From Peptococcaceae bacterium BICA1-8 (GTDB taxonomy: Bacteria; Bacillota; Peptococcia; Peptococcales; BICA1-8), in assembly GCA_000802045.1 (NCBI GenBank), contig JUEF01000014.1, positions 52,943 through 116,942 on the forward strand: DNA of 64,000 nt, written 5' to 3'. The notes under the pieces were generated by a model. That model was not told the origin of the DNA. It did no database searches and saw nothing but the letters and a program-made list of their open reading frames with translations. The position numbers and the translations under genes are program-made. Positions 42,746-51,096 of the stretch are shown here, piece by piece (positions within the stretch are counted from its first letter, which is position 1; each line of letters opens with the position of its first letter).

Positions 42746-43666
42746 ATGTGGAAAAATTACCAGGACCATCTTGAGATAGGTACTATATATGTTACTTTAT
42801 TTCCTGAGACCTTAAAAGATGAAGAAAGTATTTTGCCTGCAATAGACCTATTAATTAGAGATATCTTTTTCGACAGAATTGAACTAGGTTATATCCAGAA
42901 TGCGGTAGTCCGTAATGAATTAAAACGGCGTTTAAAAATCAGCAAAGTAAAAACAACATATGTTGCTCAGCCCAGGATTTTTGGAATGGGTCTTGATATT
43001 AACAGTCTTGATGAAGGAAAGAGAAAAGAAGCGGTACTACAGTTGAAAAAATGTATGGAAGAGGCCGTAGAAATGGGATCTGATTCCATGGCTTTTTGCA
43101 GTGGACCATGGGTTAACGAACTGAAAGAAGAAGCTAAGGCGGCTTTAGTTAATTCGGTAATAGAGTTAGATGCTTATGCTAAAGAGTTGGAATTAAAAAT
43201 ATTTTTAGAGGTTTATGACTTTAATGTGGAAAGAAACCGATTATTAGGTACTACTATTGATACCTTAGCTGTAGCTAAAAGCTTAGAAAATAAGGCAACT
43301 AACTTTTCATTAATGATAGATTTGAGTCACATCCCGTTATTAAGAGAGACTATCGAAGAATCGGTATTACCACTGAAGGGCAAAATTGGCCATGTGCATA
43401 TTGGAAATGGAGTCATAGATCAGGAGGACTCCCGTTATGGAGATAGACATCCATATTTTGGCTATCCCAAGGGCAGTAATGATGTAAAAGAAGTAGCTGA
43501 ATTTTTAAAAGCCCTTGCTGATATTGGTTACCTAAAACAAAATGGTAAAGCATCACTTAGTATTGAAATTATAAAAGGCGATGGTGAGCGTGCAGAAGAC
43601 CTAATCATGAACGCCAAACGCACTTTAAAAGAAGCATGGTATTTGTTTGGGAATATGGATAATTGA
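42746..43666 (+). CDS. Xylose isomerase-like TIM-barrel (sugar phosphate isomerase/epimerase family)
   Basis: A 306-residue protein of the AP-endonuclease-2/xylose-isomerase-like TIM-barrel family. Metal-site strands are visible: KIFLEVYDF (Glu), MIDLSHIPLL (Asp, His), GHVHIGNGV (His) and LSIEIIKGDG (Glu). Members isomerise or epimerise sugars, hydroxyaldehydes or sugar acids, and also include some dehydratases. It is 29 bases from the dehydrogenase gene and 24 from the SDR, so these three probably work in series on the acid brought in by the TRAP system. I cannot name its substrate. Confidence 0.8.
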   Translation: MWKNYQDHLEIGTIYVTLFPETLKDEESILPAIDLLIRDIFFDRIELGYIQNAVVRNELKRRLKISKVKTTYVAQPRIFGMGLDINSLDEGKRKEAVLQLKKCMEEAVEMGSDSMAFCSGPWVNELKEEAKAALVNSVIELDAYAKELELKIFLEVYDFNVERNRLLGTTIDTLAVAKSLENKATNFSLMIDLSHIPLLRETIEESVLPLKGKIGHVHIGNGVIDQEDSRYGDRHPYFGYPKGSNDVKEVAEFLKALADIGYLKQNGKASLSIEIIKGDGERAEDLIMNAKRTLKEAWYLFGNMDN

Positions 43667-43690
43667 GAGAATTTGAAAGGTGTGGAACTT

Positions 43691-44437
43691 ATGAAAGATT
43701 TAAAAGAAAAAGTTGCTTTAATAACAGGTGCAGCTACTGGTATAGGAAGAGCTACCTCATTAATGTTAGCTGAAAGAGGAGCAAATATTGTTATAAATTA
43801 CTATCCTGGTACTGAAAAAGAAGCTGAAGATACACTTAATGAGGTTCAAAAATTTGGCGTGGAAGGCATGATCTATCCGGCCGATGTTTCAAAGGATGCA
43901 GAAGTTCGTGAAATGTTTACTAAAGCTATGGAACGGTTTGGAAGATTGGATATATTGGTAAACAATGCAGGTGTAACTAATTTTGTTGATCTTCATGATT
44001 TAGAAGGCTTAAAGGAAGAGTATTGGGATCGTGCTTTTAATACCAATTCAAAAGCCATTTTTTTTACAAGCAGAGCTTGTGCTGAGGAATTAAAGAAAAA
44101 CAAGGGATGTATTGTAAATACTACTTCTACTGCCGGCTTTAATGGAAGAGGAAGCTCTATGGCTTATGCAGCTTCCAAGGCTGCTGGAATCAGTATAACA
44201 AAATCACTAGCCCTTGTTTTAGCACCAGAAGTTCGGGTTAACTCTGTTGCACCTGGAATAGTTTTGACCCGTTGGGTTGAAGGTAAGGAAGACCATGTGA
44301 ACAGATTATCTGCGGGGACACCCCTAGGTAAACCTGCCAATGCTGAAGATATAGCCGAAGTAATTGTGAGTCTAATTACAAGTGCGGCCTTGATAACTGG
44401 ACAAACAATTGTTGTTGATGGAGGATTTAACATTTAA
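43691..44437 (+). CDS. Short-chain dehydrogenase/reductase (FabG-like SDR)
   Basis: A 248-residue classical SDR. The NAD(P) motif is TGAATGIGRAT, followed by NNAG, the catalytic Ser (NTTSTAGF) and YAASK. The C-terminal GQTIVVDGGFNI is typical of FabG-like enzymes. The track start at 43673 lies upstream of the ribosome binding region; ATG 43691 gives the usual start KDLKEKVALITG. It is the last gene of the TRAP operon and would oxidise or reduce a hydroxyl on the imported sugar acid or hydroxyacid. Its coenzyme and substrate cannot be deduced from sequence. Confidence 0.88.
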   Translation: MKDLKEKVALITGAATGIGRATSLMLAERGANIVINYYPGTEKEAEDTLNEVQKFGVEGMIYPADVSKDAEVREMFTKAMERFGRLDILVNNAGVTNFVDLHDLEGLKEEYWDRAFNTNSKAIFFTSRACAEELKKNKGCIVNTTSTAGFNGRGSSMAYAASKAAGISITKSLALVLAPEVRVNSVAPGIVLTRWVEGKEDHVNRLSAGTPLGKPANAEDIAEVIVSLITSAALITGQTIVVDGGFNI

Positions 44438-44550
44438 TAATTATCGTGCGGCTAAATTTTACAACTAGATGTAGTCTCTTTTAAGAATTTTTATGATATA
44501 ATTTTCTAGTTGGGGATAACTATAAGAAAAATAGTTATAAAAATTTTGTC

Positions 44551-44580
44551 CATATTACATTATATGTAGTATGTAATATG
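44551..44580. promoter_or_regulatory. Candidate GntR operator upstream of gntR-family gene
   Basis: CATATTACAT-N10-ATGTAATATG is a perfect 10-bp inverted repeat. Almost the same sequence lies before dctQ (38564). It is 95 bases upstream of the regulator ATG, after a TATAAT box (44497-44502), which suggests autoregulation. Confidence 0.65.
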
Positions 44581-44674
44581 CAAATATGAAAATTGGGTTA
44601 AGGTAAAATACAGCTATAATAACCAAAACTAAATTTTAATAAATGCAAGCATGTATTAAATTGGAGGTTGCTTG

Positions 44675-45373
44675 ATGCCGTTTGAAAGGATAAATAATGA
44701 GGAAAAAAGATATTCAGAAATAATTAATATAATAAAGAATAAGTTGATTAAGGGTGAAATATTACCAGGTGATAAGCTACCAACGGAAGCAGAGATGGTC
44801 GAGCAACTTGGAGTAAGTAGAACTCCCATTAGAGAAGCTATTAAAATTTTAGAGGCAATTGGTATTATTGAGATTAAACGTGGAGAAGGAATGTTTGTAC
44901 AAAAGAACTTTTCTGGCAATAATCTTAATCCATTAATTATTAGCCTGATAATTCACAGCCAAGACATAGCAAAATTGGTTGAATTTCGTCAGTATTTTGA
45001 AAATATGGTTCTTGATCTGGCGTCCATTAACTGTACAGGAGAAGATTTGGATAAGTTAAACAATATCTATAATTATCACTCCGAATTAATTAGGAATAAA
45101 AAGCTAACTGATGAAGAATGGGCAGACCTTGACCTGGAGTTCCATTATGCAATTTTAGATGCTACTAAAAATCCATTTATTCTGGAAATAGGTAAAACGG
45201 TTTATGAATTATATCGTCATAATATTGTCAAACTGACTAGAAAATATGGAAAAGAACAATCACTAAATACACATAAGCTCTATTTAGAAACCCTAAAAGA
45301 TAAAAGCAAAAACACAGAATTAAGGCAAAGGATAAGTAATAATTATAGAAGCCTGCATAATCATATCGATTAA
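44675..45373 (+). CDS. GntR-family transcription regulator (FCD/FadR-like)
   Basis: A 232-residue regulator. The N-terminal winged helix-turn-helix has GDKLPTEAEMVEQLGVSRTPIREAIKILEAIGIIEIKRGEGMFV, and the C-terminal domain is helical with the FCD-type pattern (VEFRQYFENMVLDLASI … DLDLEFHYAILDATKNPFI). FCD domains bind metal and a carboxylate or sugar acid. ATG 44675 is used (GGAGG seven bases upstream). Two near-identical palindromic sites, before this gene and before dctQ, suggest that it controls itself and the TRAP operon, likely as a repressor released by the operon's substrate. Confidence 0.92.
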   Translation: MPFERINNEEKRYSEIINIIKNKLIKGEILPGDKLPTEAEMVEQLGVSRTPIREAIKILEAIGIIEIKRGEGMFVQKNFSGNNLNPLIISLIIHSQDIAKLVEFRQYFENMVLDLASINCTGEDLDKLNNIYNYHSELIRNKKLTDEEWADLDLEFHYAILDATKNPFILEIGKTVYELYRHNIVKLTRKYGKEQSLNTHKLYLETLKDKSKNTELRQRISNNYRSLHNHID

Positions 45374-45391
45374 AAATAGAGGTGGGGTAAA

Positions 45392-46222
45392 GTGGTTATT
45401 AATGTGGCAGCTATCCAAATCTCTGTAACTATTGGTGAGGTAGAACAAAATTTAAAAAAAGCAGAGTTGTATATTTTAGAAGCTGTCAACAAAGGTGCAA
45501 ATATTATTTGTTTACCTGAAATGTTTAATACAGGCTATTTTTCTCATACATCACATTGGGATAAGGAATATTTTAAATTAGCAGAGCATATTACTGGCAA
45601 CACTGTACAGCGCTTTCAGAAAATTGCTGGTGAATATGGTGTATGCATCATTGTACCATTTTTTGAGTACGAAAAACCTGGTGTTTATTATAATTCTGCT
45701 GCAGTGATTAACTCAGATGGTGAAGTAATAGGTTGTTATAGAAAGACTCATATAAACTGGTCAGAAACTGGATGGGAAAAATTTTTCATGAAACCGGGCT
45801 ATCATTATCCTGTTTTTGATACCGCATTTGGTAGAATAGGAGTAATGATTTGTTATGATCGGGACTTTCCTGAGGCTGCACGTAGCTTGGCTTTAAAGGG
45901 TGCTCAGATAATTTGCGTACCAAATGGGGCTTCAACTTCATTAACAGAAATGTGGAAAAAGATTTTAGAGGTAAGAGCCTATGAAAATCAGTTATATATA
46001 CTTGGTGCTTGCCTAACAGGCAAAACTGATGAGGAGCATCATGATTTTATTGGTCACTCTATTTTAGTAGATCCTTTCGGAAAAACCGAAGATATTATGG
46101 GGAGAGAGGAAGGAGTACTGGTAGGGACCATTGATTTGACTAAGGTACATGAAGCTAGAATGAAAAGGTTTTTATACCGTGATAGAAGACCGGAAATTTA
46201 CAAGGAAATAATTGTGTTTTAG
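45392..46222 (+). CDS. Nitrilase-superfamily amidohydrolase
   Basis: A 276-residue carbon-nitrogen hydrolase with the Glu-Lys-Cys triad: Glu in CLPEMFNTGY, Lys in YRKTHINWSETGWE and Cys in GVMICYDRDFPE. The overall pattern resembles N-carbamoylputrescine or N-carbamoyl-amino-acid amidases and omega-amidases more than true nitrilases. The GTG start has GAGGTGGGG upstream and lies only 18 bases after gntR, suggesting cotranscription. It might hydrolyse an amide of the acid processed by the TRAP operon, for example a 2-oxo acid amide. That is inference from the neighbourhood. Confidence 0.88.
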   Translation: MVINVAAIQISVTIGEVEQNLKKAELYILEAVNKGANIICLPEMFNTGYFSHTSHWDKEYFKLAEHITGNTVQRFQKIAGEYGVCIIVPFFEYEKPGVYYNSAAVINSDGEVIGCYRKTHINWSETGWEKFFMKPGYHYPVFDTAFGRIGVMICYDRDFPEAARSLALKGAQIICVPNGASTSLTEMWKKILEVRAYENQLYILGACLTGKTDEEHHDFIGHSILVDPFGKTEDIMGREEGVLVGTIDLTKVHEARMKRFLYRDRRPEIYKEIIVF

Positions 46223-46260
46223 GAAAATTTACTATAAATAATTTCATTCCCCCTTTATTA

Positions 46261-46293
46261 AGTCATCGTCTGTAAGGACGGTGACTTTTTTTA
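46261..46293 (+). terminator. Intrinsic terminator after the amidohydrolase gene
   Basis: AGTCATCGTC and GACGGTGACT pair (one wobble) around a six-base loop and run into TTTTTTT. It ends the gntR-amidohydrolase unit. Confidence 0.88.
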
Positions 46294-46326
46294 GAAAGCT
46301 AGAAAATAAAGCAGAAGGATAGGAAA

Positions 46327-46361
46327 GCAAATTTCAAAAATCCTTTTTTTTCGAAATTTGC
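46327..46361. repeat. AT-rich inverted repeat upstream of radC
   Basis: GCAAATTTC and GAAATTTGC form a perfect 9-bp inverted repeat 17 bases apart, about 70 bases before the radC ATG. It could be a regulator site or a weak hairpin; nothing else supports a function. Confidence 0.4.
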
Positions 46362-46431
46362 AGGAAATAGTCTGTTAATATGGAAACTTAAGTATTTAAA
46401 GTAGTATTTTGAGATTTCAAGGGGAGAAAAG

Positions 46432-47106
46432 ATGGAAAACGTTCATAAAGGTCACAGACAGAGGGTAAAGGAAAGATATTTAAAAGAAGGATTAGATTCC
46501 TTTGCTGACCATCAGGTGCTGGAATTGCTTTTGTTTTATGCTATTCCTATGAAGGATACCAATGAATTGGCTCACCGGATGATAAAGGAATTTGGTAGTC
46601 TTGCCCTTCTTTTTGAAGCTCATCCACAGGAAATTACCCAAAGATGCGGAGTAAGTGAAAACATCGCTATTCTGGTATCCCTAATACCCCCCTCATCTCG
46701 GAGGTATTTTAAAGGGAAGTGGGGTGATAAACCCGTTCTTAACAGCTCTCAAAAGTCTGGTGAGTATGCTGTTACCCTGTTTGCTGGTAGGATTTATGAG
46801 GTTTTTTATCTAATTTGTCTTGATACTCAAAACAGGGTTGTTCATGCTGTTTTGGTCCATGAGGGTACTATTAATGAGGCCCCTGTTTATCCGAGAATTA
46901 TTGTGGAAACCGCCTTACGGCATCAGGCTCATAGTGTTATTCTCGCCCATAACCACCCAGGGGGAAGCTTGAATCCTTCTAAAGCCGATATTGATGTGAC
47001 CCAGAGAATTAAAACAGCCCTTAATCCTATTGATATAAAAGTAATTGACCATATTGTAGTGGCTGGAGGTAAGTATGTGAGTTTTGCGGAGCAAGGCCTT
47101 ATCTAG
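46432..47106 (+). CDS. radC: RadC-family JAB-domain protein
   Basis: A 224-residue RadC protein. The N-terminal helix-hairpin-helix-like part contains GHRQRVKERYLKEGLDSFADHQVLELLLFYAIP, and the C-terminal JAB/MPN domain carries the metal motif ILAHNHPGGSLNPSKADIDVTQ. Despite the name, RadC is not firmly tied to DNA repair, and a role in recombination or as a peptidase-like enzyme is debated. It is preceded by a terminator and has its own GGGGAG site. It is a single housekeeping gene in this setting with no functional link to the neighbours evident. Confidence 0.93.
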   Translation: MENVHKGHRQRVKERYLKEGLDSFADHQVLELLLFYAIPMKDTNELAHRMIKEFGSLALLFEAHPQEITQRCGVSENIAILVSLIPPSSRRYFKGKWGDKPVLNSSQKSGEYAVTLFAGRIYEVFYLICLDTQNRVVHAVLVHEGTINEAPVYPRIIVETALRHQAHSVILAHNHPGGSLNPSKADIDVTQRIKTALNPIDIKVIDHIVVAGGKYVSFAEQGLI

Positions 47107-47173
47107 CCTACAGATAATTTACCATCGAGGAAATGCTACATATAATTAACTATTTTAACAGGGAGGTATGATA

Positions 47174-48145
47174 ATGGAAAGAATAACGCTAAAAGGAACT
47201 GATATGGAAATATCGCGGCTGTGCATGGGAACTATGACTTTTGGAGACCAGACAGATGAAAAAGATTCTCAATGGATGGTGGATTATTGTATAGATAGCG
47301 GAATAAATTTCTTTGACACAGCTAATAATTATGTAGGTGGTCAATCTGAGATTATTCTTGGAAAAGCTCTAAAAGGAAAACGTGAAGAAGTAATAGTAGC
47401 CACAAAAGTATCTAATAGGGTAGGGGATGGACCTGAGGATCAAGGGCTTTCCCGTAAAGCAATTATGAAGGCTATTGATGATAGTTTGAAAAGATTACAG
47501 ATGGATTATATTGACATTTACTATATGCACCAGCCTGATCGTCGGGTGTCTTTAGAAGAATCTTTAGGAGCTATGGATGATTTAATGAAACAAGGTAAAA
47601 TAAGAGCAATTGGAGTTTCAAATCATTCCTCATGGGAAATGACACAATTGTTATGGTTAGCAGAAAAAAACAATTTAAAGCCACCTATTATTGTTCAAAC
47701 AGGTTACAATGTGCTTTCACGTAGCATCGAAGTTGAACTTCTTCCCTTTTGTAAAGCTTTTAATATTGGTTTAGCAGCTTATAATCCTCTAGCTGGAGGA
47801 ATGTTAACTGGTAAGTATAAGTCTAAAGAAAGCCCTGCCGATGGAGGAAGGTTTGATAATAATAAAAAATATCAGGAGCGCTTTTGGAATATTAGGAATT
47901 TTGAAGCAATCGAAGAAATTGAGAAGGTTGCAGAACAAGAGGGCAAAACGATATTATCAATATCACTTCAATGGCTATGGCAGAATAATTTAATAAGCAC
48001 AATTATCCTTGGTGCCAGTCGAAAAGAGCATCTTATTGAGAACATTACGGCTGCTCAAGGTAGGTTGAAGCAAGAATCTGTATCTGCTTTGGATGAAATC
48101 TGGAAGCGCCTAAAGGGTTTTACTCATGATCATGTAAAATGGTAA
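47174..48145 (+). CDS. Aldo/keto reductase
   Basis: A 323-residue NADPH-dependent aldo/keto reductase with the Asp-Tyr-Lys-His tetrad: Asp and Tyr in NFFDTANNYVGGQSE, Lys in VIVATKVSNR and His in YYMHQPD. The C-terminal coenzyme part has STIILGASRKEHLIENI. It belongs to the YajO/Tas-like or AKR12/13-like group that reduces aldehydes. ATG 47174 is chosen over 47168 because GGGAGG abuts the latter. A hairpin follows its stop. Probably an independent detoxification or aldehyde-reduction gene. Confidence 0.9.
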   Translation: MERITLKGTDMEISRLCMGTMTFGDQTDEKDSQWMVDYCIDSGINFFDTANNYVGGQSEIILGKALKGKREEVIVATKVSNRVGDGPEDQGLSRKAIMKAIDDSLKRLQMDYIDIYYMHQPDRRVSLEESLGAMDDLMKQGKIRAIGVSNHSSWEMTQLLWLAEKNNLKPPIIVQTGYNVLSRSIEVELLPFCKAFNIGLAAYNPLAGGMLTGKYKSKESPADGGRFDNNKKYQERFWNIRNFEAIEEIEKVAEQEGKTILSISLQWLWQNNLISTIILGASRKEHLIENITAAQGRLKQESVSALDEIWKRLKGFTHDHVKW

Positions 48146-48153
48146 GTAGAAGA

Positions 48154-48177
48154 AGGCACCTGAAATGGTGTCTCTTT
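48154..48177 (+). terminator. Probable terminator after the aldo/keto reductase gene
   Basis: AGGCACC and GGTGTCT pair (one wobble) around six bases, followed by CTTTATATTTT. The T-run is interrupted, so it is a moderate call. Confidence 0.5.
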
Positions 48178-48265
48178 ATATTTTCGAGGCCTAATTATTG
48201 TGCACATGTAAATTTTCTAGTGTTATAATGTGGTTATATAATTAAACCCAGTTGGAGGAATTTTC

Positions 48266-49678
48266 ATGACCCAGCCTGATCCTGCGATAAGAAAATACAC
48301 TCAAATAACTATTAGTATAGCCTATTTTTTTGTTCCATTTATGGCTAGCGCCCTAAATCTTTCTTTGCCTTCTATTGGTAGGGAATTTGGTGCTAATATT
48401 TATTTATTGAGCTGGGTTACTACGGGATACATATTGGCGGCTGCTGTTTTATTAATTCCCTTTGGGCGCCTATCAGATATCAGAGGGAGAAAGAAGATTT
48501 TCTTTTGGGGGGTTACTTTACTTTCTTTTTCTGCACTTCTTTGTGGCTTCGCTTGGTCACTAGAAGCACTTATTTTTTTTCGTATGTTGCAAGGCACAGG
48601 TGCTTCCATGATTTTCGCAACTGGGATGGCTATTCTTACTTCAGCTTTCCCTCCTCAGGAAAGAGGTAAGGTGCTGGGTATTAATGCTGCTTGTGTTTAT
48701 TTTGGTCAATCGATGGCCCCTGTTTTGGGAGGCAGCCTTACCCATTATTTGGGCTGGCGGTCAATTTTCTTTTTAATGTTTATTGCAGGTCTTTTGATAA
48801 TGTATTTTGTCTTTTTTAAATTGCAAGCAGAATGGGCAGAGGCTTGGGGGGAAAAATATGATACCTCTGGAGCGCTCTTATATTCTACAGGTTTGGTTTT
48901 ATTTATATATGGTCTCTCATCTCTTTCTAAATGGGGAGGTGGCAAGTATCTACTTGTGATAGGTATAATGGTTCTTATTCTCTTTTCCCGTCATGAAGCT
49001 AGAGTGACTCACCCCATCCTTCATGTGGGTCTTTTTACCGAAAATATAACCTTCGCTTTCTCCAATCTGGCAGCACTCATTAATTACAGTGCAACTTTCG
49101 CTACGGCCTTTTTATTATCCATGTATTTACAGGTGTGCAGGGGATATGATGCTCAAATAGCAGGACTAATACTACTTGCACAGCCTATGATTATGGCAAC
49201 TTGTTCACCTTTTATGGGGAGACTTTCCGACCGGATTCAACCCCGTATTGTTGCTTCCTGGGGTATGGCTCTTACTTCCTTGGGACTCATCCTTTTTAGC
49301 TTTTTGCAGGGAGATACTCCTATATGGATTTTGATGATCAATCAGGCTATTATCGGAGTAGGAATTTCCTTATTTATTACACCTAATAATAATGCCATTA
49401 TGAGTTCAGTATCATCTAGGTATTATGGAGTTGCTTCCTCTACAATTGGAACAATGCGACTAACCGGGCAAACTATAAGTATGGCCCTTGTTACTTTAGT
49501 TGTTACACTAATAGCGGGTAATATTGAAATAAATCCTGTGTATGCAGACCTTCTTTTAACAAGTACTAAAGTTTCCTTTATGGCCTTTGCGGTTATCTGT
49601 TTTGGAGGTATCTTTGCTTCCTTGGCAAGAGGAAATTTAAAGGGACGGGCGGGCACCTTAAGCGAAAGCAAGTTATAA
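48266..49678 (+). CDS. MFS transporter, 14-helix DHA2 (EmrB/QacA) type
   Basis: A 470-residue exporter-like protein with about 14 helices. Motif A (GRLSDIRGRKKIFFWG) is after helix 2, and motif C (GINAACVYFGQSMAPVLGGSLTHYLGWRSIFF) is at helix 5, typical of drug:H+ antiporters of the EmrB/QacA group. It probably expels a toxic or acidic compound. It stands alone between a hairpin and the glcD/glcF pair, with its own TTGGAGG site, and nothing in the sequence points to a definite substrate. It differs from the 12-helix transporter at 5011. Confidence 0.9.
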   Translation: MTQPDPAIRKYTQITISIAYFFVPFMASALNLSLPSIGREFGANIYLLSWVTTGYILAAAVLLIPFGRLSDIRGRKKIFFWGVTLLSFSALLCGFAWSLEALIFFRMLQGTGASMIFATGMAILTSAFPPQERGKVLGINAACVYFGQSMAPVLGGSLTHYLGWRSIFFLMFIAGLLIMYFVFFKLQAEWAEAWGEKYDTSGALLYSTGLVLFIYGLSSLSKWGGGKYLLVIGIMVLILFSRHEARVTHPILHVGLFTENITFAFSNLAALINYSATFATAFLLSMYLQVCRGYDAQIAGLILLAQPMIMATCSPFMGRLSDRIQPRIVASWGMALTSLGLILFSFLQGDTPIWILMINQAIIGVGISLFITPNNNAIMSSVSSRYYGVASSTIGTMRLTGQTISMALVTLVVTLIAGNIEINPVYADLLLTSTKVSFMAFAVICFGGIFASLARGNLKGRAGTLSESKL

Positions 49679-49716
49679 ATCTTGGCAATTAGATTTCAAT
49701 AACGGGGGTATAAGAA

Positions 49717-51087
49717 ATGGAAGCGAGAATAGTAAAGCAAATAAAAAAAATTGTTGGCCAAGAAAATGTGCTTAGTAATATTGAAGATAGAATTTGCTAT
49801 TCTTATGATGGGACTTTTAAAAGAGGAATTCCTGATATTGTAGTTTTCCCTGGAAATACTGAGCAAGTTGTACATTTAGTTAAATTTGCAAACATAGAAA
49901 AGCTTTCTGTCTTTCCTAGGGGAGCAGGTACTGGACTAAGTGGAGGCTCTATTCCCCAAGATGGTGGTATTGCGTTAGTTTTAACACGCATGAATAAAAT
50001 AAAAGAGATTAATAACCAGGACCTTTTGGCTGTGGTTGAACCCGGGGTTATTACAGGTCATTTGCACGAGGAGGTTGAAAAGCAAGGGTTATTCTATCCT
50101 CCTGATCCTGCAAGCTTAAAAACCTGTACAATGGGTGGTAATGTGGCAGAAAATGCTGGGGGACCAAGGGCCTTTAAATACGGTGTTACTAAAGATTATA
50201 TTTTAGGCATGAAAGTAGTAACACCAACAGGTGAATTAATGCATGTCGGAGGGAGAACGGTAAAAAATGTTACTGGCTATGATTTGACCCGTTTACTAAC
50301 AGGCAGTGAAGGTACATTAGGGATAATTACTGAAATCACAATACGTTTATTACCAAAGCCTAAAGAAAAGAAAACAGCTTTGGTTATTTTTAATACGTTA
50401 GAGGATGCAGCAACAACAGTTACAGCAATTATTTGTGAAGGAGTTATACCTGCTACACTTGAATTAATGGATAAGATAACAATAAATTGTGTAGAAAAAA
50501 ATATAAAAATGGGCTTGCCCCTAGATGCAGAGGCAATATTATTAATCGAAGTTGATGGCTCCGAAGTTCAGGTGATAGAAGAAATCGCTATTATAGAGAA
50601 AGTTTGCAGGAAAAATCTATGTAGAGATGTCCAGGTAGCGTCTTTGCCCGAAGATAGGGAAAGGCTTTGGAAGGCACGAAGGGCAGTGTCCTCAGCTATA
50701 GTTCAGCTTAAACCAACCAAAATTTCTGAAGATGCAACAGTACCTAGAAGTCAGATACCTGAAATGGTAAGGCGTTTACGAGGAATTTCGGAAAAATATA
50801 AGCTCCATTTGCCTGTTTTTGGTCATGCAGGTGATGGAAACCTTCATCCCAATATTTTAGCGGACAAAAATGACCCAGAAGAAATGGAAAGGGTAGAAAA
50901 AGCTGTAGCGGAAATTTTTCAGGCTGCCTTAGATTTAGGGGGGACTCTATCAGGAGAACACGGTATTGGACTAATGAAAAAGCCTTATTTAGAATGGGAG
51001 TTGGGTGAAGTGGGCTTAAAATACCTAAAAGCAATTAAAAGCGCGGTAGACCCTAATAATATTTTAAACCCAGGGAAAGTTTTTTAG
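49717..51087 (+). CDS. glcD: FAD-linked oxidase, glycolate/D-lactate dehydrogenase subunit (GlcD type)
   Basis: A 456-residue PCMH-type flavoprotein. The FAD-binding PRGAGTGLSGGSIPQDGGIAL, CTMGGNVAENAGGPRAFKYGVT and NVTGYDLTRLLTGSEGTLGIITEI blocks are typical of GlcD and anaerobic D-lactate dehydrogenase. The C-terminal domain has HAGDGNLHPNIL and GTLSGEHGIGLMKKP. It oxidises a 2-hydroxyacid to a 2-oxoacid and passes electrons to the GlcF-type Fe-S protein encoded immediately downstream, with no spacing between the two genes. In anaerobes the same type may accept electrons via an electron-transfer flavoprotein; none is in the window. Confidence 0.92.
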   Translation: MEARIVKQIKKIVGQENVLSNIEDRICYSYDGTFKRGIPDIVVFPGNTEQVVHLVKFANIEKLSVFPRGAGTGLSGGSIPQDGGIALVLTRMNKIKEINNQDLLAVVEPGVITGHLHEEVEKQGLFYPPDPASLKTCTMGGNVAENAGGPRAFKYGVTKDYILGMKVVTPTGELMHVGGRTVKNVTGYDLTRLLTGSEGTLGIITEITIRLLPKPKEKKTALVIFNTLEDAATTVTAIICEGVIPATLELMDKITINCVEKNIKMGLPLDAEAILLIEVDGSEVQVIEEIAIIEKVCRKNLCRDVQVASLPEDRERLWKARRAVSSAIVQLKPTKISEDATVPRSQIPEMVRRLRGISEKYKLHLPVFGHAGDGNLHPNILADKNDPEEMERVEKAVAEIFQAALDLGGTLSGEHGIGLMKKPYLEWELGEVGLKYLKAIKSAVDPNNILNPGKVF

Positions 51088-51096
51088 GTGATAAAT

